Program-made: the position numbers and the translations under genes
Source: Abelmoschus esculentus
Lineage: Eukaryota > Streptophyta > Magnoliopsida > Malvales > Malvaceae
Length of the DNA: 64,000 nucleotides
Direction: 5' to 3'
Assembly: GCA_035048815.1 (NCBI GenBank)
Contig: JAUCBN010000043.1
Span: 9,675,001 to 9,739,000 of the forward strand
The notes under the pieces: model-generated
What the model saw: the letters and a program-made list of their open reading frames with translations, nothing else
Database searches by the model: none
Told to the model about the DNA's origin: nothing
In this document: piece after piece, positions 58,510 to 64,000 of the stretch
How positions within the stretch are numbered: position 1 is the stretch's first letter
Layout of the letters: each line of letters opens with the position of its first letter

Positions 58510-60089
58510 TCTCGGCTTGGCATCCTTCTTTGAGAAGAGGTATTTAATTGCCGAGTGATCAGTGTGGACAGTGACCTTGTTCCGATGAGATATGATCGAA
58601 ACTTGTCAAAGGCAAATACCACGGCTAGTAATTCTTTTTCTGTTGTGGTGTAGTTGATTTGTGCATCATTGAGCGTTTTACTAGCATAATATATCACATG
58701 GAACAGATTGTTCTTCCGCTGCCCGAGTACTGCCCTGACAGCATGATCACTAGCATAACACATCAATTCAAATGGCAACGACCAATCCGGTGGGATTACT
58801 ATTGGTGCAGTGATTAGCTTCTCCTTGAGAGTCTCGAATGCTTCAGTGCATTCCTTATTAAAATCGAATTTCCTATCTTGTTCGAGCAAGTTGCAAAGAG
58901 GTTTAGAAATTTTGGAGAAATTAGAAATAAACCGTCTATAGAAACCTGCATGGCCCAAGAAGCTTCGAACCCCTTTCACGGAAATTGGTGGAGGTAAATT
59001 CTTTATCACGTCTATCTTGGCTTTATCCACTTCTATTCCTTGTGATGATATTTTGTGGCCTAACACAATACCTTCATTTACCATAAAATGACATTTTTTC
59101 CAGTTTAGGACTAGGTTGGATTCCTCACATCTTTGCAGCACTTTTCCGAGATTGCCAAGGCAGTGATCAAAGCTGTCTCCAAAAACTGAGAAATCATCCA
59201 TGAATATTTTCAAGAAGTCTTCTATCATGTCAGAGAAAATTGCCATCATGCATCTCTGGAATGTTGTCGGGGCATTGCAGAGGCCGAACGACATTCTTCT
59301 AAATGCGTAAGTGTCGTATGGGCAAGTAAAAGTGGTTTTTGCTTGATCTTTTGGATCAATGGCAATTTGATTATATCCTGAATAACCATCAAGAAAACAG
59401 TAATAAGGTTTACCTGCAAGTCTATCAAGCATTTCATCAATGAAGGGTAAAGGGAAGTGATCCTTCTTTGTTGCTTTATTCAACTTGCGATAGTCCATAC
59501 AAACCCTCCAACCGGTCACAGTCCTGGTTGGTATTAGTTCGTTGTTCTCGTTGGTTATGACGGTCATGCCACCTTTCTTAGGTACACATTGTACCGGGCT
59601 TACCCATGCACTGTCAGAGATAGGATAAATAATTCCTGCATCAAGCCACTTGATTATTTCCTTACGTACTACCTCCTTCATAGCGTGGTTGAGTCTCCTT
59701 TGAGCTTCAATGGTGGGCTTATGGTCTTCTTCTAGGAGGATTTTATGCATACATACCGCTGGACTTATTCCTTTCAAATCATCAATTGACCATCCAATTG
59801 CCTTTTTGTGCTGCCGCAACATTGCTATTAAGGTTTGTTCCTATTCTGGCAACAACTTAGAAGAAATAATTATCGACATTGTGTGGTTATCTCCCAAATA
59901 AGCATATTTTAATTTTTCTGGTAAGGGTTTTAGATCTGTGACAAATGGTTCTTTATTTACAGATTGTTCATTCTTCCCCTTATACTCTAATGGTTCAAAG
60001 TACTTACCTGGGAGATGTGTTGTCCAGTTAGCTTCCTCATTCTCAGTTGTCTCAGCATTGTCCAAAGAACTGCTGTAACAGTCATCCAT
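58506..60089 (-). pseudogene. Athila reverse transcriptase and RNase H (minus-strand copy)
   Basis: Frame from 60089 with one TAG at about 59840, then 438 residues from the ATG at 59822. RT: IGWSIDDLKGISP (residues 9-21), VSPVQCVPKKGG, RVCMDYRKLNK (106-116), FLDGYSGYNQIAID, FGLCNAPTTFQRC and the catalytic FMDD (207-210). RNase H: MCYASDHAVRAVLGQ, with the usual Asp of CDAS changed to Tyr, and INYTTTEKELLAVVFA. The frame is lost near 58590 by one missing base and continues in the integrase frame. Confidence 0.9.
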
Positions 60090-60822
60090 ATTACTGCCGA
60101 GGCATCCCTGGGTATGTCATGGAGGTCACTACCAAGGCAGTTGTTGCTAAGACAAGGTATTGTGTAATTGTCATCTGGGTTATTCAGCATTTGACATTCT
60201 TCCTCTAGTTCATCGTGTCTTTTCATCAATTGACACACATTTAATTTGATTTCTTGATCATTGATTCTCATTGCCAACTCTCCTTTTCCCACGTCAATTA
60301 ATGTGCGTCCAGTTGCTAGAAAGGGTCTCCCAAGGATGATTGGTGCATTGTCATCTGCTTCACAGTCAAGGACAAGGAAGTCGGCAGGAAAAATAAACTT
60401 GTCAACTCTTACCAATATGTCCTCGATTTTGCCTTCAGGTTGCACATAAGATCTACCCGCGAGTTGGAGCATCACTGTTGTAGGCATCGGCCTTCCAATT
60501 CCAAGCTTTTGGAAGACGGATCTAGGCATGAGGTTTATGCTTGCTCCAAGGTCGCATAGGGCCTTTCCTTCATAACTCTTTCCAAGCGCACAAGGTATAG
60601 TGAAGCAACTAGGATCTTTTAACTTCGCTGGCATGCGGTTATGCAGCATTGCCATGCATCCCTCGGTAGCAACCACTGTCTCAAACTCACCTATTCTTTT
60701 CTCTTTGACACCATGTCCTTTAGGAACTTGGCATAGTTGGGCATTTGTTCAATAGCTTCAACGAACGGTATGTTGATGTGGACTTGCTTCAACATGTCGA
60801 GGAACTTCTTGAATTGCTGATC
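59987..60822 (-). pseudogene. Athila protease (minus-strand copy)
   Basis: Separated from gag by a TAG at about 60823 and a one-base loss near 60690, after QMPNYAKFLKDMVSK. The 229-residue open part (60676-59987) has ALCDLGASINLMP as active site and ILGRPFLATGRTLIDV, close to the left Athila protease. Another frame change near 60100 links it to RT. Confidence 0.88.
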
Positions 60823-62517
60823 CTATTTTTGTTTCTTCAACCTTTGCAGGAAAGGTGGTGGTAGTCTCATTTCCTCTAGGATTTCTTTAGTTTGAAGTTT
60901 TATACCTGGCACCACTGGAATTGTTGCTGCCTCGGCAGGCTGCTCAGAAGCTGCAGAGCTTGCTGCCGGGGCAGTGTTGTCAGCTTCAGTTTGCTCAGCC
61001 TCTTCTCTTGCTTGATCTGCTGATTGAGTTTGGCTCTCTGGGATCTTCTCCTTCAGCTGTAGACCACTCCTAGTAGTGATTGCCTTACACTGTTCAGGGT
61101 TTATTACCTTAGCAACTTCAGTATTGCTAGGTAGGCCTCCTTGTGGTCTAGTGTTTATGCATTGAGCAAACTGCCCAACCTGAGTTTCCAACGTTTTTAT
61201 GGCTGCTTCTTGATTTTGCAGCCGCATCTCAGTCCTATTCATGAAGGCATCTGTCCTCTTGGTGAAATTACTATTTTCTGCCATGTATGACTCAGTTTTC
61301 ATCATAAAGGCCTTTAGCGTGTTTTCCAATGAACTTACCGATTGCTGCTGCATCTGCGGCGGCGGCATCGGCTGCTGAAATCCCGATGGTTGGGTGATTG
61401 GGTTTAAGGCATTGTTTGGGTTACTCCATGATAAGTTTGGATGCCTCTTCCATGAGGGGTTGTATGTGTTGGACATCACAGTGTTACGGTTGTAGTTCCC
61501 AACATACATACCAGTTTCTTGATTCATGCAGTCAGCAGAACTGTGGTTTCCTCCATATAAGTCACAGTATGAATCAATTACCTTGACCTCACGGGTATTG
61601 TGTTGTAACTGTAGGTTTTGCACCATCTTGGTAAGAGAGGCCAATTGTGCTGCCACTAAACTTGATGAATCTAATTCATTTACCGTGGCCTGGCGTCTTA
61701 CTCCTCCTCGCCTAGATGTAGGAAACTGAAAGTCATTCTTTGCGAGTTTGTTCAGTATTTCAATAGCTTCCTCAGGTGCTTTGTCCAGGAGTGTTCCGTT
61801 TGCCGAGGCATCTAACATCATCCTTGTCGGGGCATTCGTGGCATTGTAAAACATTGTCACTTGTGTCCATAGGGGAAATCCATACAGAGGACACTTGTGC
61901 AATAGCTCTCTGTAGCGTTTCCATGCCTCGTACATTGGTTCGTCTTCAGCCTGTCGAAAAGAAGTAATTTCATTACGGATTCTATCATATAGATTAGTAG
62001 GATTAAAGCGAGTAATGAAATCACGGCAAAGTTCACTCCAGGAACCAATAGATCCTGCTGGAATGCTATTTAACCAAGCTTTCGCCCTATCCCTCAGTGA
62101 ATAGGGGAATAGCTTTAATCGCAAGACATCTTCATGGACTCCTTGGATTTTGAAAGAATTGCAGATTTCCATGAAGGATTTGAGGTGCTGCCTTGCGTCT
62201 TCAGTTGCAGACCCACCAAATTGTCCAATTGTGTTTAACATATTGAACATAACGGATTTGAGTTCAAAATGGGTTGCTTCAATTTCCGGTGTGACGACTC
62301 CTGGGTTTAATCCGTTTAAGTCCTCTTCCAAGAAGTCCCTGACAGTGAGCTGCCACGGCCCAGGAGGCGGCGGAAGTCCTGCATTGCCGGCAGGTAAGTT
62401 TTGTCCTGCCGGGTGATCTGCCATGGCTCCTTGGATCTGTCTCCTCAACCTTTGCCTTGTTCTTTCGATCTCTGGATCTAATTCGTACAAGGGGTTGGTT
62501 GGATTGGCCCTGGTCAT
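60823..62517 (-). pseudogene. Athila gag (minus-strand copy)
   Basis: I choose the ATG at 62517 (MTRANPTNPLYELDPE), which aligns with the start of the plus-strand copy at 42472; an upstream in-frame ATG at 62577 would add 20 hydrophobic residues not shared with that copy. Open for 564 residues. Capsid core: EDLNGLNPGVVTPEIEATHF, QHLKSFMEICNSFKIQGVHE, YSLRDRAKAWLNSIPAGS, FITRFNPTNLYDRIRN, FPLWTQVTMFYNATNAPT. A Gln/Pro-rich and coiled-coil-like region follows, then the variable acidic linker. No CCHC zinc knuckle is visible. Ends at a TAG before the protease. Confidence 0.9.
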
Positions 62518-62591
62518 ACACCAAGAAAAACAAATGTAAAATAAAAATAAAAATAAAAAAGAAAATAAAGAAAACAAAATTTAGTTGCCAG

Positions 62592-62609
62592 TCCCCGGCA
62601 ACGGCGTCA
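62592..62609 (-). other. Primer-binding site, Asp-tRNA type (minus strand)
   Basis: Reads TGACGCCGTTGCCGGGGA on the minus strand, one base different from the usual Athila Asp-tRNA site (TGGCGCC...), a G-to-A change. It sits six bases inside the 5' LTR. Confidence 0.85.
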
Positions 62610-62615
62610 AAAACT

Positions 62616-63941
62616 TGTCGCGTGTCAAAAGTGCGCGTTCAGTGCAAGTGGACACGTCGCAAGTAATAAGTGATAAGTATATTATCGAGTTATCGTCTCC
62701 TCAGGGACCGGTATACTTAATATGCTTTCTTCACTTCCTTGTTCTGTAGAAAGATAAAAACACAAATAAGTTGATTTGGTTTATCTAAACTAAAATAACT
62801 AAAATAAAAGTAAAAGGTTGAAATAGTACAGAGAGATGGGCTAGGATCCAGTTGCGTCGTATTGTGGAATTGATTGACTTGTCTCCATCCAATGCAATCG
62901 TATATCACTGCCTCGGCAGCACTGCAGTTTACTGCCTGGGCAGCGATAACACTATCTGCTGCGGCAATCCCTTGCTCGTGGACAGACTTTACCAAAGTTC
63001 GGCAAAGTGTCCTTGGATGACTCCGCTTATCCCTAAGTCAGAGTGCTGTTGATGACTGGTCCTTGATGATACCTCCCGGCGTGAACCAATTATACTCACC
63101 AACCAATCTCACACTTCTTTTAGCCGCTGAAACTCTTAACCTATCCCTAGGCCGAGTTAGTATTTCGCGACTAAAACACCGTACTTACCCCTTTCGTGAA
63201 TCTAACTCTTCCGAGCTTAGATAAATGGATGATGACAATATCCTCTCCCGAGCTCAATTGTGAAACAAGGAATAACAAAGGATAAGCAAACCTTGATAAT
63301 CTTTATTGCATTGAATAAAAGACAAAGTACAATCTCTTCTCACAAATACTCTACAACCTTCACCTAATCCCTAAGAAGGTTTAGAGCATGATGGAGAGGA
63401 AAGGAACAAGAGTAGGAGTCGGATCTCTCCCTAGGTATTTCGTTGTCTCTTACATTGGGTGGCTAGGTCTTTATATAGGCTAGACCTAGGGCAAACCTTT
63501 CCTAAGTAGAATATAACTTGGATTAGGGAACAAGTCAAGTACATAATAATAATATATTTCCAAGTTTATATTCGGCTAAGGGGCTTTCCCGCGTGATCTT
63601 CCTTTGGGCTTTTCCTTGTGCTAGCCAGCTCCGATTCATGAGCCTCAAGTCCAGACACGTTCCCTGGATTTTTGTCTTTCCATCGCCCATAATCTTGCTT
63701 CCTGTCTTTCTGTTGCTGCCTCGGCATTAGGTCCTGCCTCGGCTTGTCTCTGCCGCGACACTGGTTCTCCTGCACAGATATGAAAACGCAGTAAAACGTG
63801 CCTTTTTTCGTAAATATTATCTATATGAGCATACTTCTAAATATATCACATTGAGTGCATGTATTGGTCTAAGTGGGTGTATATTTGGTAATTAATGCCC
63901 ATAAAAGGTGTAAAAAGTGATAGTTTGTTGAGCACTTATCA
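62616..63941 (-). repeat. Athila 5' LTR (minus strand, 1,326 bp)
   Basis: Minus-strand start TGATAAGTGCTCAACAAAC at 63941, end GTGTCCACTTGCA...TTGACACGCGACA at 62616. TATA near 63478-63470, AATAAA reversed near 63310. Palindrome-rich segment at about 62905-62965. These precise ends define the LTR ends of the left Athila too. Confidence 0.92.
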
Positions 63942-64000
63942 GTCGCTCATGCTTAGCCTCAGACTTATAATAAACCAGGATATCGTCAATAAAAAACATA
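63942..64000 (-). pseudogene. Chromovirus RT fragment at window edge
   Basis: The minus strand reads IDDILVYYKSEAKHER, the catalytic motif region of gypsy RT. It continues past the right edge. It is not contiguous with the integrase fragment at 54286-54432: about 1 kb of chromovirus pol that should lie between them is missing. Confidence 0.8.

Larger units (their letters stand above)
54433..63941 (-). mobile_element. Athila element with both LTRs, ORF3 deleted
   Basis: On the minus strand: 5' LTR 63941-62616, primer site, gag, protease, RT, RNase H, integrase, remnant of ORF3, 3' noncoding region with the three hairpins, purine tract, 3' LTR 55753-54433. Total 9,509 bp. Stretches of the two LTRs compared by eye differ by a few percent, so insertion was relatively recent. 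The last about six bases of the 3' LTR are missing and no target duplication is found, so the left edge was lost with flanking DNA. Confidence 0.92.

Overview
The window is plant (eudicot-type) nuclear heterochromatin. I see no host single-copy gene, no rRNA or tRNA gene and no bacterial feature. It holds about 14 kb of AT-rich tandem satellite (monomer about 169 bp) in two opposite orientations, and a nested pile of LTR retrotransposons: Athila-type Ty3/gypsy, Tekay-type chromovirus and Ty1/copia. The species cannot be named from this. The mix fits a pericentromere or a satellite-rich knob.

Layout. 1-1342: satellite. 1345-6683: a deletion derivative of an Athila element. It keeps the end of gag, the protease, a third ORF (ORF3) with its own TATA box, and the 3' LTR; its 5' half and all of RT/RNase H/integrase are lost. 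6684-13565: satellite again, with one foreign 141-bp patch. 13566-17605: a 4,040-bp solo LTR with a perfect 5-bp target duplication. 17606-18531: satellite. 18532-18690: a scrambled junction where satellite orientation flips. 18691-24889: inverted satellite, interrupted by a truncated copia solo LTR (22293-23651).

24890-38128: a Tekay-like chromovirus with 5' LTR, Met-tRNA primer site, gag, protease, RT, RNase H, integrase and chromodomain. Its pol is split by an Athila-type solo LTR (30109-34901, duplication GACAT). That LTR is itself split by a chromovirus solo LTR (30212-33591, duplication TTTTC). Its 3' LTR is cut after about 325 bp by another long LTR (38129-41025), which in turn abuts the Athila element at 41026-48680. 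The Athila ORF3 is broken by a copia element (48681-54285) that ends abruptly in its RT. The last block is a minus-strand Athila element with both LTRs (54433-63941), flanked by two non-adjacent pieces of a minus-strand chromovirus pol.

All retroelement genes are damaged by nonsense codons or frameshifts; many stops look like C-to-T changes in CAG, CAA or CGA codons. No element here appears able to move by itself. The minus-strand Athila is the most complete (gag to integrase) but has lost ORF3; the left Athila has lost pol but keeps ORF3.

The most unusual signals are these: (1) an internal TATA box with clustered AACGG motifs before Athila ORF3, present in two separate copies; (2) three consecutive hairpins with a shared loop in the Athila 3' noncoding region, with stem-preserving changes between copies; (3) a CTGCC-NN-GGCAG palindrome scattered through the Athila elements; (4) a GGTATCGATACC palindrome clustered in chromovirus LTRs; (5) higher-order structure and a strand switch in the satellite.
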